Notes under the pieces: generated by a model
Database searches by the model: none
What the model was told of the DNA's origin: nothing
Seen by the model: the letters and a program-made list of their open reading frames with translations, nothing else
NCBI GenBank assembly: GCA_002315375.1
Contig: DCHR01000013.1
Coordinates: forward strand, 1,634 to 65,633
DNA: 64,000 nucleotides
Source: Treponema sp. UBA1747
GTDB lineage: Bacteria; Spirochaetota; Spirochaetia; Treponematales; Treponemataceae
Direction of reading: 5' to 3'
Made by a program: the position numbers and the translations under genes
Part shown: piece after piece, positions 1-9,870 of the stretch
Position numbering within the stretch: position 1 is the stretch's first letter
Layout: each line of letters opens with the position of its first letter

Positions 1-2970
1 GACTTCGACGGTGACCAGATGGCTATCCACGTACCACTGACACAGGCTGCTCAGATGGAATGTTGGACACTTATGCTTTCTGCAAGAAACCTTCTTGACC
101 CTGCTAACGGAAATACAATCGTATTCCCATCACAGGACATGGTTCTTGGTATTTACTACATGACAGCTATTAAACCTAACGCCAAAGGAACTGGAAAACG
201 CTTCAGTTCTGTAGACGAAGTTCGTATGGCTGCCGAAACTGGTGCTATTGAATGGCAGGCTCTTATTAAAGTTCCTGCTCCAAATAACTCATTCGAAGCT
301 TCTGCTCTGAAGATTAAAGGTGATGATGCATTTACTCAGGGAACACAGAGCTTCAAAGCCGGAGATATCATTGAAACTTCTGCCGGTCGTCTTGCATTCA
401 ACGAAGAAATGCCTGAAGGTGTTGATTTCGTAAACCGCCAGATGGCTGATAAATCTCTGAAGAAGATGATTGAACATATCTACCATACAAAAGGTCCATG
501 GCTTACAATTCAGATGCTTGATGCTGTAAAAGCCTGTGGTTACAAAAACGCAACTAAGTATGGTGCAACTCTTTCTATGGACGATATCCTTGTTCCAGAA
601 GAAAAAGCTGAAATGATTGCCAAGGCAAATAAAGAAGTTGAAGAAATTGTAAATCAGGCTTCTCATGGTGTTATTACTGCTGAAGAACGTTACCAGAAAT
701 CAATCAACGTTTGGGGTAAAACTAACGAAGAACTGACAAAGATCATGATGGACAACCTGGCCAAAGATAAAAATGGTTTCAATACTATTTATATGATGGC
801 TACATCTGGTGCCCGTGGTTCTCGCGGTCAGATTTCTCAGCTTGCCGCTATGCGTGGTCTTATGACTAAGCCTAACGGAGCAATTATTGAACTCCCAATC
901 CGTGCAAACTTTAAGGAAGGACTTTCGGTTATCGAATACTTCATTTCAACTAACGCCGCACGTAAAGGTCTTTCGGATACAGCTCTTAAAACAGCCGACG
1001 CCGGTTACATGACTCGTCGTCTGGTTGACGTTGCTCAGGATGTTGTTATCAACGAAGAAGACTGTGGTACAATCAACGGTATTGATTATGCTGCAATTAA
1101 AGACGGTGATGACATTAAAGTACATCTTGCAGACCGCATTAAGGGACATTTCACAATTGAACGCGTTGTTCACCCAATTACAGGTGAATTAATCTGCGAA
1201 GTAAATGAATACATTACACCTGAAATGGCTCAGAAAATTGAATCTGCCGGTGTTGAAAAAGTTAAGCTCCGCACAGTTCTTACTTGTGAAGCAAAACACG
1301 GACTTTGTATCAGATGTTACGGTCAGAACCTGGCTCGCAACAAGATTGTTGAAATCGGTGAAGCTGTTGGTATTATCGCAGCTCAGTCAATTGGTCAGCC
1401 TGGTACACAGCTTACTCTGCGTACATTCCACTCGGGTGGTGCTGCCGAGATGACAACTGAAGACAATCACATTGTTCTTAAGTTCAATGCCTTTATGAAA
1501 GAAATTACAGGTACTCACGTAGTACTGAAGAACGGTTTCTGGCTCTTTACTCGTAAAGGTAGCATGACTGTAATCCGTATCCTGGATCAGGTAAAACTGG
1601 AATCTAAAGATACTGTTCTGGTTGAAGATGGTTCAAGCGTTATGCGCGGAACACCAATCATTAAACACGGAACAAAAGAAATCAATGCTTCTGTTACTGG
1701 TAAAGTTCTTGTTAAAGACAAGACTGTTTACCTGGTATCAAAAGAACAGAAAATTGAAATCGCCAACGGTTCAACAATTTACGCCAAAGAAGGTGACCTG
1801 GTTGAAAAAGGAAAGGCAATCGGAGAATTCGATCCATTCGCAGAACCAATTATTGCAGAAAGCGATGGTTATGTTCTCTTCGAAGACATTATTCCTGGTT
1901 CAACACTGTCAGAAAAAATCGACCCTGTAAACGAATCTGTTACTCGTGTTATTACAGACCTTCACCTTGACGTTAAACAGCCACGTATCCTCATCACTGA
2001 TGAAGACGGAAACGAACAGGGATCTTATTACCTGCCAGCCGGTGCTGTTGTAAAAGTTGAAGATAAACAGAAAGTAGCTGCCGGTGTTACACTTGCAACA
2101 ATTCCTAAGGCTGCAACAAAGTCTCAGGATATTACTGGTGGTCTTCCACGTGTTTCTGAACTTTTCGAAGCCCGTAAACCAAAGATTCCTTGTGTTCTGG
2201 CTCAGATTTCTGGTCTGGTTAAATTCAAGGGAATTACAAAAGGTAAACGTATCGTAACTGTTGAAGACGAATTCGGACGTACATTTGAACACCTTGTTCC
2301 AATGACACGCCGTATGATCGTACGCGATGGTGACCAGGTTGAAGCCGGTGAAGCACTTTGTGACGGAAACCCAATTCCACAGGATGTTCTTACTATCCTC
2401 GGTGAAAACGCACTTCAGAACTACCTTATGGATGAAATCCAGGGCGTTTACGGTGCTCAGGGTGTAGATATCAATGACAAACATATTGGTATTATTATCC
2501 GCCAGATGCTCCGCAAGGTTGAAATCGTTGCCGTTGGTGATACACGTTTCATCTTCGGTCAGCAGGTTGATAAATACAAGTTCCACGAAGAAAACCGTCG
2601 TGTAATTGCAGAAGGTGGTCAGCCAGCTGTTGGACGCCCAATGTTCCAGGGTATTACTAAGGCATCTCTTGGAGTTGATTCATTCATCTCTGCTGCCTCA
2701 TTCCAGGAAACAACACGCGTTCTTACAAATGCTGCTATTGCCGGTGCAACAGACGGACTCCACGGAATTAAGGAAAACGTAGCTATCGGACATATGATTC
2801 CTGCAGGTACAGGTATCAGAAATTACAAGAATGTAAAACTGTTCGATGGTACAGATAAAGACCTTGATGTTCAGATGGAAGAAATTCTGGAACGCAGAAA
2901 GCAGGAAGCCGAACAGGCTGCCAGCCTTCCTGAAGAAACAAACTACGAAAACGTAGAAGAAAATGACTAA
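1..2970 (+). CDS. rpoC: DNA-directed RNA polymerase subunit beta' (5' end outside window)
   Basis: Largest catalytic subunit of RNA polymerase. The open frame begins at base 1 with [13 protein letters not shown], the universal active-site loop whose three Asp residues hold the catalytic Mg2+, so the N-terminal third of the protein lies upstream of the window and the first in-frame Met is not a start. Further conserved blocks follow: the bridge-helix and trigger-loop region ([19 protein letters not shown], then a segment ending in [13 protein letters not shown]), the second zinc-binding Cys cluster ([15 protein letters not shown]) and the C-terminal [15 protein letters not shown] block. The last residues are acidic (YENVEEND). 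The stop is TAA at 2968-2970, followed by two hairpins. The ~989 codons visible fit a beta' of about 1400 residues. rpoB would be expected immediately upstream. Confidence 0.98.
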   Translation, partial: DFDGDQMAIHVPLTQAAQMECWTLMLSARNLLDPANGNTIVFPSQDMVLGIYYMTAIKPNAKGTGKRFSSVDEVRMAAETGAIEWQALIKVPAPNNSFEASALKIKGDDAFTQGTQSFKAGDIIETSAGRLAFNEEMPEGVDFVNRQMADKSLKKMIEHIYHTKGPWLTIQMLDAVKACGYKNATKYGATLSMDDILVPEEKAEMIAKANKEVEEIVNQASHGVITAEERYQKSINVWGKTNEELTKIMMDNLAKDKNGFNTIYMMATSGARGSRGQISQLAAMRGLMTKPNGAIIELPIRANFKEGLSVIEYFISTNAARKGLSDTALKTADAGYMTRRLVDVAQDVVINEEDCGTINGIDYAAIKDGDDIKVHLADRIKGHFTIERVVHPITGELICEVNEYITPEMAQKIESAGVEKVKLRTVLTCEAKHGLCIRCYGQNLARNKIVEIGEAVGIIAAQSIGQPGTQLTLRTFHSGGAAEMTTEDNHIVLKFNAFMKEITGTHVVLKNGFWLFTRKGSMTVIRILDQVKLESKDTVLVEDGSSVMRGTPIIKHGTKEINASVTGKVLVKDKTVYLVSKEQKIEIANGSTIYAKEGDLVEKGKAIGEFDPFAEPIIAESDGYVLFEDIIPGSTLSEKIDPVNESVTRVITDLHLDVKQPRILITDEDGNEQGSYYLPAGAVVKVEDKQKVAAGVTLATIPKAATKSQDITGGLPRVSELFEARKPKIPCVLAQISGLVKFKGITKGKRIVTVEDEFGRTFEHLVPMTRRMIVRDGDQVEAGEALCDGNPIPQDVLTILGENALQNYLMDEIQGVYGAQGVDINDKHIGIIIRQMLRKVEIVAVGDTRFIFGQQVDKYKFHEENRRVIAEGGQPAVGRPMFQGITKASLGVDSFISAASFQETTRVLTNAAIAGATDGLHGIKENVAIGHMIPAGTGIRNYKNVKLFDGTDKDLDVQMEEILERRKQEAEQAASLPEETNYENVEEND

Positions 2971-2977
2971 ATAAAAT

Positions 2978-3003
2978 CTTCCTGGTATAAAGTTACCGGG
3001 AAG
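2978..3003 (+). terminator. Hairpin directly after rpoC
   Basis: Ten-base-pair stem with one G-T pair, CTTCCTGGTA (2978-2987) against TACCGGGAAG (2994-3003), with a six-base loop, starting 7 bases after the rpoC stop. No T-run follows directly, so it may be a 3'-end stabiliser that works with the larger hairpin just downstream. Confidence 0.6.
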
Positions 3004-3007
3004 GGTC

Positions 3008-3110
3008 AAAAAGGGACTGCCCTAAAAGTATTGATTACAGAGATTCTGGACTTGTCGAAGGACAGGTTCAATCTCCATGATTTGTACTTGCCGGGCAGTC
3101 CCTTTTTTTA
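3008..3110 (+). terminator. rpoC terminator with a nested REP-like hairpin in its loop
   Basis: Outer arms AAAAAGGGACTGCCC (3008-3022) and GGGCAGTCCCTTTTT (3093-3107) are perfectly complementary and end in a T-run, as in a Rho-independent terminator. The 70-base loop contains its own hairpin: GAGATT (3040-3045) with AATCTC (3070-3075), then ACTTGTC (3050-3056) with GACAGGT (3061-3067) closed by GAAG. The inner part resembles dispersed REP-like elements of other bacteria, which is an inference from appearance. Confidence 0.75.
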
Positions 3111-3153
3111 TTTTTAAGAGTCCTTTCTTCTTTATAAAACGTTTTATGTAGGT

Positions 3154-3159
3154 TATAAT
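3154..3159 (+). promoter_or_regulatory. -10 box of the EAL gene promoter
   Basis: TATAAT at 3154-3159, preceded after 17 bases by TTTATA (3131-3136), a 4/6 match to the -35 consensus. It would start transcription about 22 bases before the EAL gene. Confidence 0.45.
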
Positions 3160-3187
3160 ATTCTGATATTAGAGATGTAAAAAAGTG

Positions 3188-5203
3188 ATGAGTTACAATA
3201 TCAATTTCAACATTGCGGCTATAATTAATCTCATTATTGTTCTTTTTGCTTATGCTGTTCATAAAAAACTTCCTGAACAGAAGAACAAAATGTTTCTTTG
3301 TCTCTGTATTGCGACCTTCTGTTCAACTGTTGTTGATATTGTCTGTATCCTTGAATTTTCGAAAATAATCAACGTTTCTCATTTTGTTATGTGGGTAATG
3401 AACATTCTTTATTATTTCTGTGTCTGTTCAATACCATTTATCTTTGAACTTTATGTTCTGGCATTAACTGAAGAATTTGAATGTCTGCGGAAACTTTCCT
3501 GGAAAATTATATATTTTCTGCCTGTTATTCTTGAAGCAGTTTTAATTTTGATTACACCTGTTTTTCATTTTGTTTTTGAAATAAATGAAGCAGGGGAATA
3601 TGTGCGTAAGACTGGTCTTTCCATTATTTATGGCCTTATGCTCATTCAGATTCTTACAGGATTCGGAGTTATCTGGTATTTTAAGCAGAAAACTTCGACC
3701 GCGAATAAAATTTATATTACTTCATTTGTCCTTTTTACTCTGATTGGGGTAGCTATTCAGATTTTATTCCCGAAACTTCTTTTCCAGCATTTTGCAATTT
3801 CTGTCAGTCTGCTTTTTGTTTACACCTCTCTTCAAAGCATAGAGGTTATTACAGATTCAGTTACAGGGTTATATAATCTGAAAACATTTAACCTGATGAT
3901 GAATGATCATTTTAAGCATCACCAGAATTTTACAGTGGTAAGTGTCAGTCTGGATGACATTCAGTTCATGACATCAACCTTTGGAATTGAAGCAACGGAA
4001 ATTATTCTGGCTCAGGTTGCAGAATTCCTGAGCAGTCTTTCTCCCAAATACACCGTTTATCAGATTGAACAGAATCTTTTTGCAATTGTAATCCCTGACG
4101 CAACTTCTCTGGAATATAGTCGTGTTACTGCAAGTATTACCCGGCGTTTTGCACGTTCCTGGAAAAATGACTTAGTAGAAATAAAAACCTCTGTCCGGCA
4201 GTGTGTTATCCGTTGTCCGGCAGATGCGACAAACACAGAAGAAATAATTGACACAATAAACTCGTCACGAAGCGATAACCGTTATAAAAATGAAAGACTT
4301 CTCTTCGCAGAAAATATTGATGTAAACACCCGCAAAAGATATTCCTATATCGAGCAGCTTGTAAAATCCGCCATTCATGAACACCGGATTATGGTAATGT
4401 ATCAGCCTATTTATTCGACAACAGAAAAAAGAATAATAGGAGCTGAAGCTCTGGTCCGGATGAAGGATATGAACGGTAATTTTATTTCTCCTGATGAGTT
4501 TATTCCTATTGCGGAACAAAACGGTAATATTCTTCGAATCGGCCTTTATGTTTACGAAGAAGTGTGCAGATTCCTGGCAACAAAGCATCTGAAAAAACTT
4601 GGTGTCAAAATGATTGATGTGAATCTGTCTGTTTCGCAGTGTATGCAGATGAGAATCTGTGAAGAATTCAAAACAATTCTTGATACCTATAATCTGGATC
4701 CATCCCTTATTAATTTAGAAATAACAGAAACTGCATCAGCTCTTACTCCGGAACTTTTGTATTCAAATATGGATACTTTCAAAGATATGGGATTTTCTTG
4801 TTCTCTCGATGACTACGGAACTGGTTATGCAAACTTAAGTTACATGCTTCACATGCCTTTCAATATGGTAAAAATTGATAAGGAAATAATCTGGAGTGCC
4901 ATAAAAGATGAAAAAGCTTATGTCATGCTGGTCGGAATTATCGATATGATGCATAAACTGAATTTGCGCACTGTTGCAGAAGGAATCGAGACCCAGGAGA
5001 TGGTAGATACCCTTACAGATTTGAAATGTGACTTCCTTCAGGGCTTCTATTATTCCAGAGCTGTTCCGGAAGATGAGTTTTTGAAAATGCTTGAAGACCA
5101 GGCCGATAGACTTGGAACTGAAATGTATTCCGAAGTTGAAGAAGAATTAAATCTTGATGATGTTGAAGAACTTGAACTAGCCGATGAGATTTCGGGAAAT
5201 TAG
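3188..5203 (+). CDS. Membrane-bound cyclic-di-GMP phosphodiesterase with degenerate GGDEF and EAL domains
   Basis: Predicted to hydrolyse cyclic di-GMP at the inner membrane. The first ~215 residues are hydrophobic with about seven membrane segments, resembling 7TM sensor modules. A GGDEF-like domain follows (starting SVTGLYNLKTFNLMM), but the position of the GGDEF signature reads IEQNLFAIV, so cyclase activity is not expected. The EAL domain looks complete: AEALVRM near residue 420, the Mg-binding LEITET, the DDYGTGYANLS loop and TVAEGIET, all hallmarks of active phosphodiesterases. The C-terminus is a Glu/Asp-rich tail. ATG at 3188 was chosen over the GTG immediately before it (3185). The M48 peptidase gene begins 14 bases downstream, so the two may be cotranscribed. 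Confidence 0.9.
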   Translation: MSYNINFNIAAIINLIIVLFAYAVHKKLPEQKNKMFLCLCIATFCSTVVDIVCILEFSKIINVSHFVMWVMNILYYFCVCSIPFIFELYVLALTEEFECLRKLSWKIIYFLPVILEAVLILITPVFHFVFEINEAGEYVRKTGLSIIYGLMLIQILTGFGVIWYFKQKTSTANKIYITSFVLFTLIGVAIQILFPKLLFQHFAISVSLLFVYTSLQSIEVITDSVTGLYNLKTFNLMMNDHFKHHQNFTVVSVSLDDIQFMTSTFGIEATEIILAQVAEFLSSLSPKYTVYQIEQNLFAIVIPDATSLEYSRVTASITRRFARSWKNDLVEIKTSVRQCVIRCPADATNTEEIIDTINSSRSDNRYKNERLLFAENIDVNTRKRYSYIEQLVKSAIHEHRIMVMYQPIYSTTEKRIIGAEALVRMKDMNGNFISPDEFIPIAEQNGNILRIGLYVYEEVCRFLATKHLKKLGVKMIDVNLSVSQCMQMRICEEFKTILDTYNLDPSLINLEITETASALTPELLYSNMDTFKDMGFSCSLDDYGTGYANLSYMLHMPFNMVKIDKEIIWSAIKDEKAYVMLVGIIDMMHKLNLRTVAEGIETQEMVDTLTDLKCDFLQGFYYSRAVPEDEFLKMLEDQADRLGTEMYSEVEEELNLDDVEELELADEISGN

Positions 5204-5217
5204 CAGGAAAACAGGTT

Positions 5218-6570
5218 ATGGAAAAAATAAATTTTGCTAGTCCATTTGTAATTATTTTCATCGCGGGAACAATTATTTCATTTATTGTGAATCATATTCT
5301 TGAATATCTGGATTATCGTTCCAGACGGATAAACGGATCGAAGGTTCCTGAAACTCTGGCGGATATTCCCGAAGCAGAAGCTTTGTTTTCAGAAGAAAAA
5401 CTTTCAAAGATTACTGCTTATGAAAATGCAAAATATAAATTATGGATTCCTTCGTCAATCTTAACTGTCGTTTTGTGTCTGGTTATGGTTTTGTCAGGAT
5501 TTTACCCCTGGGTTTTCAACTTATGCTGCCGCATTACAGGTTTTCCATGCAGTTTCTGGACTCTTTTCTTTTGTTATCTGATTTTTAGTTTTATTACAGA
5601 GATTCCCGAAACAATTCTTGGACTGCCTTTTGGTTTATACAGAGAATTTTCAATTGAAAAAAGATTCGGTTTTTCACAGATGACTTTTAAGTTATGGCTT
5701 ACAGATCAGCTTAAGTCCATGCTTGTGGCCTTGATCCCAGCTCTTCTTTTAAGTGCTGCGGTTTCCTTTGCCTTTACCTTTTTTGAAAGTACCTGGTGGC
5801 TTATTGTCAGCGTTGTCCTTTTTGTTTTTATACTTCTTGCACAAATCATCTATCCGAAATTTATCGCTCCTTTATTCAATAAATTTGAACCGTTGCCTGA
5901 AGGGGAATTGAAGGAAAAACTGGAAAAACTTCTTTCTGTTACCGGGTTTACAAATAAAGGACTTTTCATAATGGATGCCAGCAAAAGGAGCGGCCATTCC
6001 AATGCATATTTTTCAGGCTTCGGGAAAACAAAGCGGATTGTACTGTATGACACACTGGTGAACCAGTTGTCGGCAGATGAACTTGTAGCAGTACTTGGAC
6101 ATGAACTGGGACATTTTAAGCTGAAGCATATTCTCAAAGGTTTTTTGAAATCGGTTCCCCTGATTTTTATTGGGGCATATCTGTTGTTCCGTTTATCACA
6201 GGTTCCGGAATTATATTACGCATTTGGATTTGATGTGCCGGCCGGTCAGCTGAAGTGGATGCAGTTTATCGGGATAACTCTTACTTCTTTTGTATGGCAG
6301 AGTGTTTCAGAAATACTGACTCCTGTTGGAAATATCAGTTCAAGGAAACATGAATATGAAGCAGACAGATTTTCTGCTGACGTATGCGGTACTTCAAAAG
6401 ATCTGATTTCAGGTCTTGTAAAATTAAACAGTGAAAACTTAAGTGAACTTTATCCGCCTCCGGTTTATGTCTGGTGGAATTATTCTCATCCTACTCTTGT
6501 GCAGCGTGTCAAAGCCTTAAGGAAATACGAAGAGAATAAAAAGGAAAATGATAAGGAGAAGTCTGTATGA
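5218..6570 (+). CDS. M48 family (Ste24/CAAX protease-like) zinc metallopeptidase
   Basis: Integral membrane zinc protease of the M48A group. The first ~290 residues hold several membrane segments with the M48 N-terminal domain pattern (LGLPFGLYREFSIEKRFGFS). The zinc motif HELGH lies near residues 294-298 (VLGHELGHFKLKH), and the third zinc ligand is probably the Glu in the EYEADRFSADVCG block near residue 382, as usual for the family. The 450-residue length is normal. In bacteria such proteins are generally involved in membrane-protein quality control or peptide processing; the substrate is unknown here. Its TGA overlaps the ATG of the LacI gene by four bases, so translation is probably coupled. 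Confidence 0.92.
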   Translation: MEKINFASPFVIIFIAGTIISFIVNHILEYLDYRSRRINGSKVPETLADIPEAEALFSEEKLSKITAYENAKYKLWIPSSILTVVLCLVMVLSGFYPWVFNLCCRITGFPCSFWTLFFCYLIFSFITEIPETILGLPFGLYREFSIEKRFGFSQMTFKLWLTDQLKSMLVALIPALLLSAAVSFAFTFFESTWWLIVSVVLFVFILLAQIIYPKFIAPLFNKFEPLPEGELKEKLEKLLSVTGFTNKGLFIMDASKRSGHSNAYFSGFGKTKRIVLYDTLVNQLSADELVAVLGHELGHFKLKHILKGFLKSVPLIFIGAYLLFRLSQVPELYYAFGFDVPAGQLKWMQFIGITLTSFVWQSVSEILTPVGNISSRKHEYEADRFSADVCGTSKDLISGLVKLNSENLSELYPPPVYVWWNYSHPTLVQRVKALRKYEENKKENDKEKSV

Positions 6571-7580
6571 TTACTCTCAAGGAATTGTCTGAAAAATGTG
6601 GCGTTTCAATTGCTACTATTTCGAATGTAATTAACGGCAAAAACAATGTTTCTGAAGCAACAAAAAAAGTTGTCCTGGAAGCGGTTAAGGAAACCGGCTA
6701 CCAGCCAAATTATCTTGCTTCAAGTTTACGCAGCTCAAAATCCAGAACCATCGGTATAATAATTGAAGATGTTACAGCCTTCAGTTCACCGGCATTAATC
6801 GAAGGAATCATGCATTCTCTGGAGAAGGCAGGATACAGAACTTTCCTTGAAAACCTCCGCTGTTATTCAAAAGAAATCTTTGATACCGGAGATAAGTTTT
6901 ACGAAATCGTAGAACAGGCAATCCGCCAGATGCAGGCCATTAAGGTTGACGGAATGATTTTTCTGGCAGCACATTCCCGTGAAGTAAATGTTTTCCCGGA
7001 AAATCTGGATATTCCTGCAGTGGTAGCTTATGCAAAATCATTGAATCAGAATTATCCTTCAGTAATAATGAATGACGAGCTGGCATCTTATGAAATTACA
7101 AAATATATGATTTCAAAAGGCGGCAAAAAATTCGGAATGATTTCCGGCATGAGCGACAGTGTTCATACACTCCGAAGAAAAAGCGGATATAAAAAAGCAC
7201 TTGAAGAAGCCGGAATAGAATTTACGGAAGAAAATATTTTGTCGGGAAAATGGGACAGAAAAAACGGCTGCGAAAAAGCACCTGACCTGATTAAAAAAGG
7301 TGTAGATTCTATTGTCTGCGGAAATGATCATATTGCCTGTGGGGTTTGTGATTATCTGCGCAAAAATGGAATGGTCCCGGGGAAAGATATTCGCATTTCC
7401 GGTTTTGACGGACAGGAGTTTGCAGATTATGTTTCACCAAAACTGACAACGATGAAGATTCCTTTATGGGAAATCGGAAATAGAGCAGGTGAGCTTATTG
7501 TTTCGATGATTAATGGTGAAGAAATAACCGAAACAGAAATTACTGAAAACTGCTTTTTTATCGAAGGCGGAACAATTTAA
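6567..7580 (+). CDS. LacI-family transcriptional regulator
   Basis: DNA-binding regulator with an N-terminal LacI helix-turn-helix (ITLKELSEKCGVSIATISNV, residues 2-21) and the hinge-helix region after YQPNYLASSLRSSKSRTIG. The periplasmic-binding-protein-like effector domain continues to the end (GMISGMSDSVHTLRRKSGY, ISGFDGQEFADYVSPKLTT). Length is 337 residues, typical. It overlaps the M48 peptidase by ATGA and is followed after 23 bases by an M18 aminopeptidase. That is an unusual place for a LacI regulator, since no sugar transporter or glycosidase is adjacent. The ligand cannot be told from sequence; targets may be elsewhere. Confidence 0.95.
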   Translation: MITLKELSEKCGVSIATISNVINGKNNVSEATKKVVLEAVKETGYQPNYLASSLRSSKSRTIGIIIEDVTAFSSPALIEGIMHSLEKAGYRTFLENLRCYSKEIFDTGDKFYEIVEQAIRQMQAIKVDGMIFLAAHSREVNVFPENLDIPAVVAYAKSLNQNYPSVIMNDELASYEITKYMISKGGKKFGMISGMSDSVHTLRRKSGYKKALEEAGIEFTEENILSGKWDRKNGCEKAPDLIKKGVDSIVCGNDHIACGVCDYLRKNGMVPGKDIRISGFDGQEFADYVSPKLTTMKIPLWEIGNRAGELIVSMINGEEITETEITENCFFIEGGTI

Positions 7581-7603
7581 AACAGAAAATTAAGGAGTTA
7601 ATA

Positions 7604-8971
7604 ATGATCAATGAAAATCTTGTGGCTGAATATAAAGATTTCTTAAGCAATGCAAAAACAGAACGGGAATGTGTAGAGAAAATAATTGAACTTGCCGAAA
7701 AGGCAGGTTACAAAAATCTTGAAAAGGCAAAGAAAGTTAAAAAGGGTGATAAGGTTTACATTTCCAAAATGAACAAGGCAATCGCTTTGTTTAATGTAGG
7801 TTCGGAATCGATTTCAAAAGGAATGAATATTCTTGGAGCACATATTGATTCACCGCGTCTGGATGCCAAACAGAATCCTTTGTACGAAAAAGAAAATATC
7901 ACTTATCTGAATACCCATTATTACGGCGGGATTAAAAAGTATCAGTGGACGGCTCTTCCTCTTGCCATTCATGGAATTGTATGCAAAACAGACGGAACTT
8001 CGGTAAATGTAGTAATCGGCGAGAGCGAAGATGATCCAGTTTTCTGTATAAGTGATATTCTGCCGCACCTGGCTCAGGATCAGATGAGCGGGAAGGCTGC
8101 TGACATAATTAAAGGGGAAGACCTGGATGTAATCATGGGTTCCTATGTTGCTGCAGAAAAAGAGGAAAAAAACGCAAAAGAAAAAACTGAAAAACCCGGA
8201 AAGAAAGAAAAATCTGCAGGAAAAAAAGTTATTCTGAATCTTCTGAAAGAAAAGTATGGTATTGAAGAAGCAGATTTCCAGAGCGCTGAACTTGAGGTGG
8301 TTCCTGCAGGAAAGGCCCGTGATCTTGGACTGGATCGTTCCCTTATTCTTTCTTACGGACAGGACGACCGTTCCTGTGCTTTTACTTCCCTTAAGGCTAT
8401 GCTGGATGTTCCTGCGGGAAAGCGAACAACCTGCTGTATCTGTGTAGATAAAGAAGAGATTGGAAGTGTGGGTGCCACAGGTATGGCCAGCTTCCTCTTT
8501 GACAACATGGTTTCTGAACTGGTAGATAAACTGGAAAAAGATTATTCCGAACTTACAGTCAGACGCGCCTTGTCGAATTCCAATATGCTTTCGAGTGATG
8601 TAAACAGTGCCTTTGACCCGATGAATGCAGGCTTGTATGACAAGGAAAATTCTTCAAGTCTTGGAGGCGGTGCTGTTTTCAATAAATACACAGGAAGCCG
8701 CGGAAAGAGCGGAGCCAGTGATGCCAATCCGGAATTCATTGCAAAACTCCGTGGATGCATGGACAGTGCGGGAGTGAAATACCAGATGGCAGAACTGGGA
8801 AAGGTTGACCAGGGCGGGGGAGGAACTATCGCTTATCATGCTGCACGTTATGGAATGAATGTTCTTGATGCAGGAGTTGCCGTATTAAGTATGCATGCGC
8901 CATGGGAAATTACTTCCAAAGAGGATATTTCTCAGATATACGAATGTTATAAAGCTTTCCTGAAAATGTAG
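7604..8971 (+). CDS. M18 family aminopeptidase
   Basis: Cytoplasmic dizinc aminopeptidase of the M18 (aspartyl aminopeptidase-like) family, removing N-terminal residues from peptides. The family motifs are visible: GAHIDSPRLDAKQNP with the first zinc-binding His near residue 79, YGQDDRSCAFTSL with the bridging Asp, KEEIGSVGATGM with the catalytic Glu pair, and the C-terminal MHAPWEITSKEDI with the last zinc His. A Lys/Glu-rich insert (about residues 183-208) lies between the two metal-binding halves. Length is 455 residues, normal for the family. The start is supported by AAGGAG six bases before the ATG. It is the last gene of the EAL/M48/LacI/M18 run and converges on the MBL hydrolase gene with 20 bases between. 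Confidence 0.93.
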   Translation: MINENLVAEYKDFLSNAKTERECVEKIIELAEKAGYKNLEKAKKVKKGDKVYISKMNKAIALFNVGSESISKGMNILGAHIDSPRLDAKQNPLYEKENITYLNTHYYGGIKKYQWTALPLAIHGIVCKTDGTSVNVVIGESEDDPVFCISDILPHLAQDQMSGKAADIIKGEDLDVIMGSYVAAEKEEKNAKEKTEKPGKKEKSAGKKVILNLLKEKYGIEEADFQSAELEVVPAGKARDLGLDRSLILSYGQDDRSCAFTSLKAMLDVPAGKRTTCCICVDKEEIGSVGATGMASFLFDNMVSELVDKLEKDYSELTVRRALSNSNMLSSDVNSAFDPMNAGLYDKENSSSLGGGAVFNKYTGSRGKSGASDANPEFIAKLRGCMDSAGVKYQMAELGKVDQGGGGTIAYHAARYGMNVLDAGVAVLSMHAPWEITSKEDISQIYECYKAFLKM

Positions 8972-8991
8972 TTTTCGGTTAAACCGGAGCT

Positions 8992-9858
8992 TTATTCCAG
9001 AATAAGACCATCAAAGGCGGGAGCAACACTTCCGCCTTTTTTTATTGTGGCCTGAAGGTTCGGATAATTCTGAAGGTTTTCAGCGATCCATTTTATACAG
9101 TCCTGGTGACTTACATCATGGCAAAGGTGTGTGAGCCAGGTATGCTTTGCATTGATTTTATCTGCGGCTTCAAGTGCTTCCCCGTAAGAAAAGTGAGTAG
9201 AGTGGGGACGGATTCTCAAGCCGTCAATTACAAGATGATCGATTCTTTCAAAACTTTTCAGGAGCTCTATTGAAGAATCCGGAAGCAGGCTTACATCGGT
9301 AAGGTAAGCAAAAGTCTTTCTTCCTTTTTGAATAACGTATCCATTGGTTTTCAGTTTTCCGTGAAGCATGGGAATCGGGAAAATCTTCAGTTCATCAATT
9401 TGAATGGGATTTTCCCTGCTGTAACCGGAAGTATCGTTCAGTTTTACAAGGGCTCTTCCGCCGCCCTGAATAACCGGCTTGAAAAGATAATCAAAGCGGA
9501 ATTTAAAATCCTTTATGGTTCCCGGGTTTGCGTAAATATCCAGAGGATTCACGTCCATTTTTTTTGGATCATCTTTGGAACGGAGACAGGCAAAAACACG
9601 GAGGTCATCAATACCGTGAAGGTGATCAGCATGGCTGTGAGTAAGAAGAACTGATTTGATTTTCCTGATATCGTATTTCAGGCACTGAATGCGGAATTCT
9701 GGTCCGCAGTCAATGAGAACATTTGTTTTTTTGTCAGAAATTAAAACAGAACATCTCAGACGCTTGTCGTGTTCATCTGAAGATTTACAGACAGGACAAG
9801 CACATCCGATAACCGGAATGCCGTGACTTGTTCCTGTTCCTAGAAATGTCAGTTTCAT
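8992..9858 (-). CDS. MBL-fold metallo-hydrolase (PhnP-like)
   Basis: Metallo-beta-lactamase fold hydrolase. It starts with LGTGTSHGIPVIGCACPVCKS, whose Cys pair is characteristic of the PhnP/YcbX-type phosphodiesterase subgroup. The metal motif THSHADHLHGIDDLR follows near residues 74-88, with later His residues (MLHGKLKTNGYV; THLCHDVSH). PhnP cleaves cyclic phosphoribosyl phosphates, but no phn genes are near, so the substrate remains open. The gene starts 12 bases after the parB stop and is probably the third gene of the parA-parB operon. Length is 288 residues, normal. Confidence 0.9.
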   Translation of the reverse strand: MKLTFLGTGTSHGIPVIGCACPVCKSSDEHDKRLRCSVLISDKKTNVLIDCGPEFRIQCLKYDIRKIKSVLLTHSHADHLHGIDDLRVFACLRSKDDPKKMDVNPLDIYANPGTIKDFKFRFDYLFKPVIQGGGRALVKLNDTSGYSRENPIQIDELKIFPIPMLHGKLKTNGYVIQKGRKTFAYLTDVSLLPDSSIELLKSFERIDHLVIDGLRIRPHSTHFSYGEALEAADKINAKHTWLTHLCHDVSHQDCIKWIAENLQNYPNLQATIKKGGSVAPAFDGLILE

Positions 9859-9870
9859 AACTGCCTGTTT

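Noticed and set aside
2141..2160. CACGTG core resembling parS (2147-2152)
   Set aside because: Flanks are not palindromic and it lies in conserved rpoC coding sequence; it does not match the parS consensus.
1909..2586. 225-codon open frame antisense to rpoC
   Set aside because: Shadow of a strongly conserved gene; Cys/Asn/Phe-rich composition with no motif and no ribosome site.
8974..8990. TCGGTTAAACCGGA dyad between converging M18 and MBL genes as a terminator
   Set aside because: Short stem with almost no loop and no T-run on either side; too weak to call.
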